Assembly: GCA_003150235.1 (NCBI GenBank)
Contig: QAMW01000025.1
Span: 1 to 64,000, forward strand
Reading direction: 5' to 3'
Source of the DNA: Bacteroidales bacterium
GTDB lineage: Bacteria; Bacteroidota; Bacteroidia; Bacteroidales; Muribaculaceae
DNA length: 64,000 nt
Below are positions 53,131 through 61,618 of this stretch, piece after piece. Within the stretch, counting starts at the first letter, position 1. The number at the start of each line of letters is the position of its first letter. The notes below the pieces were generated by a model that was not told the DNA's origin, searched no databases, and worked only from the letters and a program-made list of their open reading frames with translations. The translations under genes and the position numbers were made by a program.

Positions 53131-54711
53131 TTAGTCGAGACATTCAGCCTCGATGGTCCATTTTTTAAGGTTGAAAGTAATACGGTAACGACCCGCACGG
53201 GTAATTTTCCATTTAGGGTCGGAGGAATCCTTGTCATACACAAACTCCGGTGATGCAACGCCGTTTGCGTCAATGACACATCCGGCGGAAAGCGGATGCA
53301 AGAACGGGCAGGAGAATGTGCCGTCGGGCTGCAGGCAGGCTTTCATCTCTCCGGTATTGAGATTTCCTTCCCATGTAAATACGTATGGATTGGATGCATC
53401 GGGAGTAAGTGCAGTAAGATTATCCATGCTCCAGCCGCCGGGAGTTGCATCACCTATCATGTAGAGGGTCTCGGTTTCAAGCGGGGCTTTCTCATCATCG
53501 CCCGGAGTGTCACCTCCCGGATTTTCTGACAGGGACTTTACTGAAATCGTCCAGTTCTCGAGGTCAAATGTAATACTGTATCTTCCTGCCTCGGTCACTT
53601 TCCACTGGTCGTCGGGAGAAGTGGTATATACGAAATCGGATGAAGCTACGCCACGTGACGATATCTCGCATCCAGCTGATGCAGGGCGCAGGAAGGGGCA
53701 GGAGAATGTGCCGTCAGGTTCAAGACACGCCTTCATGTTGCCCTCGACAAGCTCGCCTTCCCAAGAGAAGATATAGCGGTTGTCGGGTGACACGGTGAAA
53801 GCCGTGGCATCATCCATGCTCCAGCCGCCGGGAGTGGCGTCACCTATCATATAAAGCGTAGGTGTTTCGATAGGATTTTTCTCGTTGACAATATCTTCCT
53901 TAAAGACAGCCTCGATAGTGTAGTGTTCAAGGTCAAAAGTCAGGTGATAGATACCTGCGTCGGCGACATGCCATTTGTAATCGGGAGCGGCACAATACAT
54001 GAAATCAGCACTCTCGACACCGTTCTTACCTATTATACAACCGTCGGTGAGCGGGCGTACAAACGCTACATCCCAGCTGCCCGAAGCGGTGCAAGCCTTG
54101 AAATCGCCTGCAGTCAGCGCGCCTTCCCATTCATATATGTAATCAGATTTCTTATCAAGGGCGACCGGCGCATCAATGTTCCAGGCTGCCGGTGTGGCAT
54201 CGCCGACAATATAAAGTGCTTCAGCAAGAATAGGCTCAATCACAGGCGCGTCCTGTCCGCGCAGATAACTGCTGCTCATGGTCCAGTCGCGGAGATTGAA
54301 CGTGAGATGGTAGACTCCTGCCTCGCTCACGCGCCATTTCTCGTCAGGGTCGCCGGCGTGCATCTGAAATGTTGCATTGACAATATCAGCCTTGCCTATC
54401 TCCTCTCCGTTGTTGACCGGGCGTATGAAAGCGGCATCCCAGCTGCCGGGGGCGAGACAAAGTTTCATCTCGCCGGCATTGAGACTTCCCTCCCAGACAA
54501 ATACAAGCGGGTCATCTTCAGTCGCTTCCAGCTGAGTGGGAGCATCGATGCTCCATCCGTTAGGAGTGGCATCGCCCACCATATAGAGCGTGGAGGTCTT
54601 GATGGGCAGGTTGCCTTCGATTATTATGAGGTCTTTTTCACCCTCACAGCCCGTGACGGCTGCACCAAGAGCCAGTCCGGTCAATGTATATATGACATTT
54701 CTATATTTCAT
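53131..54711 (-). CDS. SusE/SusF-like lipoprotein with four tandem starch-binding repeats
   Basis: The 526-aa protein has a lipoprotein signal with Cys22 (VTGC). Four units of roughly 110-125 residues each open with LYM(V/I)GDATPnGWS-D, continue with F-WEG-L--G-MK-C and an (F/S)-(A/C)-F-RP segment, and close with W-V-EAG-Y-LTF-L--WT. Units 3 and 4 are nearly identical for about 65 residues, including DNA near 53430 and 53820. Units 1 and 2 use GSWDAAFIRP where 3 and 4 use GTFSCPFLRP. It would hold alpha-glucan at the cell surface beside SusC/SusD. Confidence 0.88.
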   Translation of the reverse strand: MKYRNVIYTLTGLALGAAVTGCEGEKDLIIIEGNLPIKTSTLYMVGDATPNGWSIDAPTQLEATEDDPLVFVWEGSLNAGEMKLCLAPGSWDAAFIRPVNNGEEIGKADIVNATFQMHAGDPDEKWRVSEAGVYHLTFNLRDWTMSSSYLRGQDAPVIEPILAEALYIVGDATPAAWNIDAPVALDKKSDYIYEWEGALTAGDFKACTASGSWDVAFVRPLTDGCIIGKNGVESADFMYCAAPDYKWHVADAGIYHLTFDLEHYTIEAVFKEDIVNEKNPIETPTLYMIGDATPGGWSMDDATAFTVSPDNRYIFSWEGELVEGNMKACLEPDGTFSCPFLRPASAGCEISSRGVASSDFVYTTSPDDQWKVTEAGRYSITFDLENWTISVKSLSENPGGDTPGDDEKAPLETETLYMIGDATPGGWSMDNLTALTPDASNPYVFTWEGNLNTGEMKACLQPDGTFSCPFLHPLSAGCVIDANGVASPEFVYDKDSSDPKWKITRAGRYRITFNLKKWTIEAECLD

Positions 54712-54735
54712 TTTAATCGATATTAGTGGTTAACT

Positions 54736-56472
54736 TTAATTGCTGTAACCGGGATTCTGCACGAGTTTGGGATTGGCGTTCAGAATAGGTCGCATAATCG
54801 GGAAAATACATGTATGGTCATCGGCATCGGGAGTCTTGTCCCACCATGTCCCCTTACAGAACTTGCCAAAGCGGATGAGATCAATCCTACGGCGACCCTC
54901 GGCAAAAAACTCACGTCCCCACTCGGCAAGCATCTCGCGCTCGTCAAGCTGCGCCTTTCCTTCGGGAGAGTAAAGCACATCATTCAGGTTTTCAGCCGGA
55001 TAATTGCGTTTGCGCACACTGTTAAGCAATTTTGCTGCCTCGCTCTTTTTTCCTGAGCGGAGTTTACATTCGGCAAGCGAATAGATTATCTCGGGGAGAC
55101 GTATCTCCGTGTAATCGCTTTCCATCTGATGAGCATCATCATCGCTATAGAAAGGATATTTGGCAAAATGCCATCCTGAATTATGGTCGCCGTTCTTAAG
55201 GTTGCTGTCTTTGTTAGAGGGCCATTTGTCGGGAGCCATTCCCTGAAAATTGCCCACGGCATCGCGGATATAGAGGTCATAAGGCTGCTCCGGTGCTCTC
55301 ACACGCGCCGTTTTTCCGTTTTCGTCGACATATTCAAGATAACCGAACAGGAACATACCCTCACGGCGGCTTCCACCGAGATTACGATACAATTTCATGC
55401 GTTCGTCGCCGGGATACTTGCGGAAATTCTGTACAGGCATACCAAGCTCATAGGTGTACAGGTTACCGTTGAGGTCATAAGATGGGGAGGCGGCATACTT
55501 TGTGTTATGGTCACCGCCCTTCGACTTGGCATCATTGAAATAATATCTGGCACGTGCCGGTGTAGTCCACCAATAGGTATCGCCCTGATACAGCCAGTAG
55601 GAATAGCCCTGCGAACTGGGGAATCCGAAAATCACCTCATCGCAAAGGTCATTGTCCCAGTCAAACGCCGCATCCCAGCGACCGGCAATCTCATAGGCTC
55701 CATATACACCGTTAAGTATATCCTGCGCCACTTTCTCGCAGTCATTGTAACGGTTTTCGCCGATATATACCTCCGCATTCAGATACAAGCGCACCAGAAG
55801 AGCGGCAGCACCTCCCTGAGTCCACTGACCCTGAAGATTGGCACCGGTACCGAGCGCATCCTTCTTCGCAAGAAGCTTAGTGCAGTCAATCAGCTCTTTC
55901 TCGATAAACTCAAATATCACCTTAGGCTCTACCTGTGTCTCGGTATTAAGGGATACATCGTTGTAACTCACAGCAAAAGGCACATTGCGGAAAGCATCGA
56001 GAAGACGCAGATAAAACCATGCACGGAGGGCGCGGCACTGCGCGTTAAGGTTGTCAAACTCTGTCTGTGAGAACCCGAATTTCGCGGGATCGAGGCGGGC
56101 AAGGTCCTCGATGACATAATTGCACTGCATTATACCCTGGAAACATCCGTTCCACTCGGTCTGTGCGTCGCCACCATCCTCAACATTCCATTCATGGTAA
56201 TGCAGACGGCGCCACTTTCCACCATCATCCCACCAGCCGTCGCGTGTAGGGGTGATGAGCTGGTCGGCGGTAAGCTCGTTCAATACATGGCGGCTGCAGA
56301 TGCTCCAGTAAGCATGCTCGAACGGACGGAAAGCCGCACGGATTACGTCGCTCTTCGTATTATAGTAGTTTTGCGTTCCGACCTGGTCGTAGAGCGTCTC
56401 GTCAAGATCGGTGCAGCCTGTGAGGGCAAATGTGCATAAGGCTGCCGACGCTATATATTTCAAAAATTTCAT
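54736..56472 (-). CDS. SusD-like glycan-binding lipoprotein (alpha-glucan PUL)
   Basis: The 578-aa lipoprotein (Cys20 in ALTGC) begins with TDLDETLYDQVGTQNYY, followed by the TPR-type helices (CRALRAWFYLRLLDAFRNVP) and the SusD C-terminal block (LPEIIYSLAECKLRSGKKSE, then EMLAEWGREFFAEGRRRIDL). It pairs with the SusC 21 bp upstream and captures the glycan for import. Length and motifs are normal for the family. Confidence 0.95.
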   Translation of the reverse strand: MKFLKYIASAALCTFALTGCTDLDETLYDQVGTQNYYNTKSDVIRAAFRPFEHAYWSICSRHVLNELTADQLITPTRDGWWDDGGKWRRLHYHEWNVEDGGDAQTEWNGCFQGIMQCNYVIEDLARLDPAKFGFSQTEFDNLNAQCRALRAWFYLRLLDAFRNVPFAVSYNDVSLNTETQVEPKVIFEFIEKELIDCTKLLAKKDALGTGANLQGQWTQGGAAALLVRLYLNAEVYIGENRYNDCEKVAQDILNGVYGAYEIAGRWDAAFDWDNDLCDEVIFGFPSSQGYSYWLYQGDTYWWTTPARARYYFNDAKSKGGDHNTKYAASPSYDLNGNLYTYELGMPVQNFRKYPGDERMKLYRNLGGSRREGMFLFGYLEYVDENGKTARVRAPEQPYDLYIRDAVGNFQGMAPDKWPSNKDSNLKNGDHNSGWHFAKYPFYSDDDAHQMESDYTEIRLPEIIYSLAECKLRSGKKSEAAKLLNSVRKRNYPAENLNDVLYSPEGKAQLDEREMLAEWGREFFAEGRRRIDLIRFGKFCKGTWWDKTPDADDHTCIFPIMRPILNANPKLVQNPGYSN

Positions 56473-56493
56473 TGTTAAAAGATTTGCCGGTTA

Positions 56494-59484
56494 TTAGAAA
56501 TCAAGCTGCAGACCGACGATAAACTGTCGGGTCGAGGGATAATACTGACGCGAGCCTTGTGCGCCGGGGGTAAGACCGTTCACCTGATATGTCGAGGGGT
56601 CCACTCCGCTGAATTTTGTGATTGTAAACACATTTTTAACGGTTCCCGACACTCTTATCCGGTTAAGGAAGCGACAATTAGGCAACGGAAGCGTATAGCC
56701 CAGGGTGAGCATGTCAAGCTTGAAGTAATCACCTCTTTCAAGGAAGTAGTCGCTTACCACAGGGTTGGCGTCGGGGCTGATGTCAAAGTTCTTTCCGTAA
56801 GCCTTCTTCAATACGTTACCGGTGAAATTGCGTGTGCCGTAATAGAAATCATGGATATTAAAGATGTCATAATCAAATGCACCACGGAAGAAAAGCGCGA
56901 GGTCAAAATTGCGGTAACGGAAATTATGGCTCGTCGACATGGTGAACTTAGGCATGCCGTTGCCGACTACCTGACGGTCTTCATCAGATGCCTGCGTGGC
57001 ACGGATGATATCACCGTCTTTGTCATATACGAGCCATTCGCCCGAGCTGGTTATACCGGCATATTTCCACATATAGAAATTACCGAGCGACTTACCTTTC
57101 TCGATACGCTGCAGGCTGTAGAAGGGATAGGGATCGGAGGTATCACATACATTGTAGAAATCCTGCCCTACATATTCAGAGTTGCTGAAATCGACAAACT
57201 TGTTGCTCATCACCGTACCGATGACGTTGAAGCTATAAGAGAAATCCTTTGTGTTTACCGCGTTGAAATTCAAGTCAAACTCGAAACCGGTATTTTTCAT
57301 CGTACCTACATTGACGAATGTCTCGTCGAAGAGATACGGGGGTACCGAAACCTTATAGTTGCCAAGCAAATCCTGCTGACGGCGGCTGAAATAGTTGAGT
57401 GAGCCGTAGAAACGGTTGTCAAACAACGAGAAGTCCACGCCGACATTCCAGTTTTTACCTTTCTCCCATTTCAGGTCAGGATTCACATTTTTGGATGGAC
57501 CCCACACCTGATAATACTTCCCGTTGTAGAAATAATATCCGAAGCCTGTCATTGTGTTCAACGAAATGTAGCTGCCGAAATCCTGATTACCGGTAACACC
57601 GTAGTCGGCACGGATTTTTAAGTCATTAATCCATTCAGCACCTTTCATGAATGATTCTTCCGAGATACGCCAGCCGGCGGATACAGCCGGGAAGTTACCC
57701 CATTTGTGGTTGGCTCCAAACTTTGACGACCCCTCGTGACGCAGAGAAGCGGTGACAAGATACTTGCCCATGAAGTCATAGCTTACACGACCGAAGAATG
57801 ATATGAGCTTTGAGTCATTCTTACAGCTGCTCATAAGCACCTCACCCTCTTCCTTGGCAAGAGCGCCTGAACCGAGATTGTCGGCTCCGAGACCGTCGTT
57901 GGGGAAATCCTTGTTTTCAGCATAAAAATCGGAATATTGCGTGTATTGATAGGAATATCCTACCATAGCCTTGATATTATGCTTGTCAGCGATATGTGTG
58001 CTGTAGTTTGTGAGCCACTCAACTACATACTGGCGGTCTTTTGAATATTTCCTGCTTGCCTCGCCTTCATAACCGTTATTGATAGCGAGAGTGCTTGTGG
58101 ACGGACGGAACCATGAATCGTTGTTGCTGTACTGGTGGTCGGCAAACATCACTTGAGTCGAAAGGTTATGTATGCTCGTGCCGCCTTTCGCAAGAAGCGG
58201 GAGGAGATTCAGCTTGATTGTGCCGTCCCAATCAAGGAGCTTCGTGTCGGAATGGTTTTTCTCCAGTTTCTGAAGTTCGACCGGATTGCTTCCTACAACC
58301 TGTCCCTGAAAATTATAGTAACGGCTCGGATTTTCCGGATCCATCAGCGGAGTGGTAGGATTTGCCTCTATGGCGTTGCAGAACACACTCCAGTCGGCAT
58401 TGTCACGGTATATTATACGCGGAGCTACGTTAAGGTTAATGGTAAACAACCCTCCTTTAGTGGTGTGCATCACCGATGCGCGCGCACCGTATTCCTCACG
58501 GTTGGAACGGAGATCAATACCGTTGGCATCGCGGTAATCGGCACTCACGCGATAATTGCTGCGATCGTTGCCTCCGCTCACTGTCAGGGTGTGCTGCATC
58601 GCGAATCCCGTGCGGGTAGCTTCGTCAAGCCAGTCGATGTTGCCGCCGAGGTCAACGCCACGGTCGCCCCAGCCAAGGCGCACATCACGATATTCCTGAG
58701 CATTCATCATGTCAAGTTCTTTCACAATCTTGTCCCATGACAAGGTGGCTGAATAAGTCGTGTGGGTATTACCGTCCTTGCTGCCCTTTTTGGTCGTTAC
58801 GAGAATTACACCGTTTGAACCGCGTGTTCCGTAGATTGCCGATGCCGCACCATCCTTAAGGATATCAAATGACGCGATATCGTTAGGATTTATATTGGTA
58901 AGATTTCCACCCGGCACACCGTCAACCACAATCAGCGGACCGAGACCTGCCGAACGTGACGACACGCCACGTATCTGTATGCTCGCCTGATTGTTGGGGT
59001 CTCCGGCACCGGTATTAGTGATTGAAACGCCGGGCACCTTTCCCTGAATCATCATCGAGGGGTCAAGCGAGCTTACGGTAAGGAAGTCTTTTTCGCTTAC
59101 ATGGGATATCGCCGAGGTAAGCTCCTTCTTATCCATTGTTCCGTAACCGATGACGACCACTTCATTAAGAAGTTCGGCATTTTCTTTCATCTCGACATTG
59201 ATTACGCTCCTGCCTTTGATTGCCTCCTCGACCGTCGAATAGCCGACATAAGAGAATTTGAGCTTACCTTTCGCATCGGCATCGATACTGAAATTACCGT
59301 CGATATCGGTAGATACGCCTGTGCGGGTATCCGGCACTGTCACGCTCACCCCGATAAGAGGTTCACCTGAAGGATCCGTGACTGTTCCCGTGATGTTTAT
59401 CTGCTGAGCCGATATCGTCTGATAACCGGTCATTAAAAACAGTGACAGGAACAGCGTCTGAATTTTTCTGTTACTTTTTGCCAT
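56494..59484 (-). CDS. SusC-like TonB-dependent transporter (alpha-glucan PUL)
   Basis: The 996-aa outer-membrane importer has a signal peptide (TLFLSLFLMTGYQTISAQ), a carboxypeptidase-regulatory-like domain (GTVTDPSGEPLIGVSVTVPD), a TonB-box-like NEVVVIGYGT, the plug (IQIRGVSSRSAGLGPLIVVD, then ILKDGAASAIYGTRGSNGVI) and the barrel ending in FIVGLQLDF. It is the first gene of a six-gene operon read leftward. The SusR-like gene lies just upstream on the same strand, with a promoter between at 59538-59566. Confidence 0.97.
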   Translation of the reverse strand: MAKSNRKIQTLFLSLFLMTGYQTISAQQINITGTVTDPSGEPLIGVSVTVPDTRTGVSTDIDGNFSIDADAKGKLKFSYVGYSTVEEAIKGRSVINVEMKENAELLNEVVVIGYGTMDKKELTSAISHVSEKDFLTVSSLDPSMMIQGKVPGVSITNTGAGDPNNQASIQIRGVSSRSAGLGPLIVVDGVPGGNLTNINPNDIASFDILKDGAASAIYGTRGSNGVILVTTKKGSKDGNTHTTYSATLSWDKIVKELDMMNAQEYRDVRLGWGDRGVDLGGNIDWLDEATRTGFAMQHTLTVSGGNDRSNYRVSADYRDANGIDLRSNREEYGARASVMHTTKGGLFTINLNVAPRIIYRDNADWSVFCNAIEANPTTPLMDPENPSRYYNFQGQVVGSNPVELQKLEKNHSDTKLLDWDGTIKLNLLPLLAKGGTSIHNLSTQVMFADHQYSNNDSWFRPSTSTLAINNGYEGEASRKYSKDRQYVVEWLTNYSTHIADKHNIKAMVGYSYQYTQYSDFYAENKDFPNDGLGADNLGSGALAKEEGEVLMSSCKNDSKLISFFGRVSYDFMGKYLVTASLRHEGSSKFGANHKWGNFPAVSAGWRISEESFMKGAEWINDLKIRADYGVTGNQDFGSYISLNTMTGFGYYFYNGKYYQVWGPSKNVNPDLKWEKGKNWNVGVDFSLFDNRFYGSLNYFSRRQQDLLGNYKVSVPPYLFDETFVNVGTMKNTGFEFDLNFNAVNTKDFSYSFNVIGTVMSNKFVDFSNSEYVGQDFYNVCDTSDPYPFYSLQRIEKGKSLGNFYMWKYAGITSSGEWLVYDKDGDIIRATQASDEDRQVVGNGMPKFTMSTSHNFRYRNFDLALFFRGAFDYDIFNIHDFYYGTRNFTGNVLKKAYGKNFDISPDANPVVSDYFLERGDYFKLDMLTLGYTLPLPNCRFLNRIRVSGTVKNVFTITKFSGVDPSTYQVNGLTPGAQGSRQYYPSTRQFIVGLQLDF

Positions 59485-59537
59485 TGATATTATGATATTA
59501 AGATTTCGTTCAGTAGTTGCGGTTAACTATCCTGTTG

Positions 59538-59566
59538 CAAATTTATATATAGTATCGAGCCTCAAC
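59538..59566 (-). promoter_or_regulatory. Promoter of the alpha-glucan PUL operon
   Basis: On the - strand GTTG (59566-59563), a 17-base spacer, then TAAATTTG (59545-59538). It is a near match to the consensus with a weak -33 box and shortened spacer. The rest of 59485-59736 contains a GCCGGT/ACCGGC inverted repeat near 59670-59700 but no gene. Confidence 0.55.
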
Positions 59567-59736
59567 AACGGCACATATCGAAAATATAGTGTGTTTTATA
59601 ACTTATTTTCCTAACCGTCAGCCACATATCTCAGTAGACCATGAAGATTTAAGTAGTATATCTAAAGCCGGTTTCGACAAAAAAGACACTTTTACCGGCA
59701 AGATTTATATGTTTAAATATCAAATTTATTACACTG

Positions 59737-61410
59737 CTACTCACCCTGGCGCCGTGATTTACCTATTTTCAATACTTCAGTATCAAGGGAATTTCTGTCG
59801 CCTCTCGCCTTGTTTCTTACCTTGGTCCGGTAATTATAAATGGTAGTGAGTGAATATCTCAGAAATTTGGCGATCTTGTCGCTGTCGGTAATGCCAAGCC
59901 GTATCAAGGCATAAATGCGCAGCTCAGTATTAAGCGCGCCTTCCTTCTTCGGCAGAATCGCCTCTTCCGGTAACAGAAGGCTGTTAAATTCCTCGACAAA
60001 TGTGGGAAACAGACTGAGGAAGGTCTTGTCAAACTGGTCGTAAAACGCTTTCAATTCATCATCGACCACAGTGGATGACTTCAACAGTGACTTTAACTCG
60101 CTTGTCTTACCGGAATTAACCAGTTTACCCATGGTCTTGCGGTAAGTGTCAAGTTTCTCTATGTAAGTAAGACACTGGTCCATATATCTTCCGATATAAA
60201 CTTCCTTAAGTTCCGATATCTCGGCGATGGCGTTGTTGGCATCGGTAAGTTTTTCATTTGAGGCACGAAGCTCCTCGGTGAGCTTGTTCTGACGGTTGTA
60301 CGCTTCCTCGACTTCCCTGCGCGCCTTGGCGATTTTCACCATCTGGCGACGCATATAGAAAAGCATCCCCACAAGCAACAATGCCATCACGGTGATTATG
60401 GCGATATAGCGTTCAAGCGACTTTTTCTGATTTCTGACTGTCTCCACATATATCCCGTTAATCATCGGATATGTGTCATTAAGTTCGATTATACGTTGCC
60501 GGGCATTACACTTTGCCGCATCCTCCACGGCGATGGTCATGAATTCATACGCCCTGTCGAGATCACCTTCCTCATAGAGCACCAGAGCAAGCTGGCGCAG
60601 TGAGATATATTCCCTGACCGACGATTTCAGGTCGGAGATCGCCGATATGAGCAGATTTTCCTTTTCCATTGCCTTGTCACCGGTCTTTTTATATGCCTCT
60701 GACAAGGTCCAGGCACAAATAGCCTTCTCATGTTCCGACAAATCATTGCTTGCCATAAACGATTTCATGAGTTCAATCGCCTCACCCGGTGCACCGTTGA
60801 CATTCAGATAATCGGCTTTGGTTATCACATGTGCGAGCGATGCCGAATCGTTAACCGCCATTATGGAGTCACGGTAGGAATTAGTCAGATTAAAATATCT
60901 CCGTTTGTCGGAGGGGAAAGCAGCATAATCCGACATCCTGCCATAAACCGTGCGCTTTATATGAAAGTAATAGGGATGAAGATAGTCGGGAATATCCGCC
61001 GGGTTCAATGAATCAAGCAGCTGAAGACACTCATGATACATCCCCGTCGCGCCGAATATATTGGCACGGTTCAACCTTGCATGCATGATCATATTCCTGT
61101 CACCGAGTTTTTCAGCTATCTTTTCCTGACGCAGACTCATGTTATATGCCGAATCAGTATTAAATGAATGGTATTCGTCATAAAGGTGCAATAACATGTC
61201 GAATCGCGCCATGTCATCTTTTGCCGACAAATATTCGCGATGCAGCGCCGAAAGCCGTCCCTCTTTATTTTGCAGATAGGCACCGCGCCGGGCGATGACG
61301 CTATCCAGCTGCTTCATAAGAGAATCGGTAGACGCTTTTCCCGATGCAAAAAGATAGCAGACCAAGAAAAGACAAAAAAGTAATATCGGTTTATTATTAG
61401 ATTCGGTCAT
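59737..61410 (-). CDS. SusR-like membrane-bound transcriptional regulator (DUF6377 type)
   Basis: The start is taken at MTESNNKPILLFCLFLVCYL (61410, 557 aa), as it opens the signal anchor. A periplasmic TPR-like helical region reaches about residue 325, a membrane helix lies at about 332-352 (YIAIITVMALLLVGMLFYM), then comes a coiled coil (KARREVEEAYNRQNKLTEEL), and a helix-turn-helix closes it (ALIRLGITDSDKIAKFLRYS, LTTIYNYRTKVRNKARG). This plan matches SusR, which activates sus genes on binding maltose or larger maltooligosaccharides. It stands directly before the SusC operon and after GH31. Confidence 0.82.
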   Translation of the reverse strand: MTESNNKPILLFCLFLVCYLFASGKASTDSLMKQLDSVIARRGAYLQNKEGRLSALHREYLSAKDDMARFDMLLHLYDEYHSFNTDSAYNMSLRQEKIAEKLGDRNMIMHARLNRANIFGATGMYHECLQLLDSLNPADIPDYLHPYYFHIKRTVYGRMSDYAAFPSDKRRYFNLTNSYRDSIMAVNDSASLAHVITKADYLNVNGAPGEAIELMKSFMASNDLSEHEKAICAWTLSEAYKKTGDKAMEKENLLISAISDLKSSVREYISLRQLALVLYEEGDLDRAYEFMTIAVEDAAKCNARQRIIELNDTYPMINGIYVETVRNQKKSLERYIAIITVMALLLVGMLFYMRRQMVKIAKARREVEEAYNRQNKLTEELRASNEKLTDANNAIAEISELKEVYIGRYMDQCLTYIEKLDTYRKTMGKLVNSGKTSELKSLLKSSTVVDDELKAFYDQFDKTFLSLFPTFVEEFNSLLLPEEAILPKKEGALNTELRIYALIRLGITDSDKIAKFLRYSLTTIYNYRTKVRNKARGDRNSLDTEVLKIGKSRRQGE

Positions 61411-61500
61411 ACTAATTACAAATTTAAAAATAATTTTGTCAACAAAACAACGCAAACTGTTAAAATCGATAACAATATTTTATATCAACTAAAAACGAAT

Positions 61501-61532
61501 GAGACTGCATTCAAAAATTTTGATACAGCCTC
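61501..61532. terminator. Terminator after GH31
   Basis: GAG-ACTG...TGATACAG-CCTC forms a hairpin with an AAAATTTT-type centre, and on the - strand ATTCGTTTTTAG follows it. It resembles the hairpin at 48595-48624 in sequence. It separates GH31 from the SusR-like gene. Confidence 0.65.
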
Positions 61533-61618
61533 ATTTCGAAATCATCACAAAAGGTGACACTAATCTCTGAAAAAAATACTAATGTACTAATTTGATTACA
61601 TCATAAATAGATTTAGAA

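Noticed and set aside
55183..56070. 295-codon open frame antisense to susD
   Set aside because: Long but lacks a domain or promoter, and the susD frame is unquestionable.
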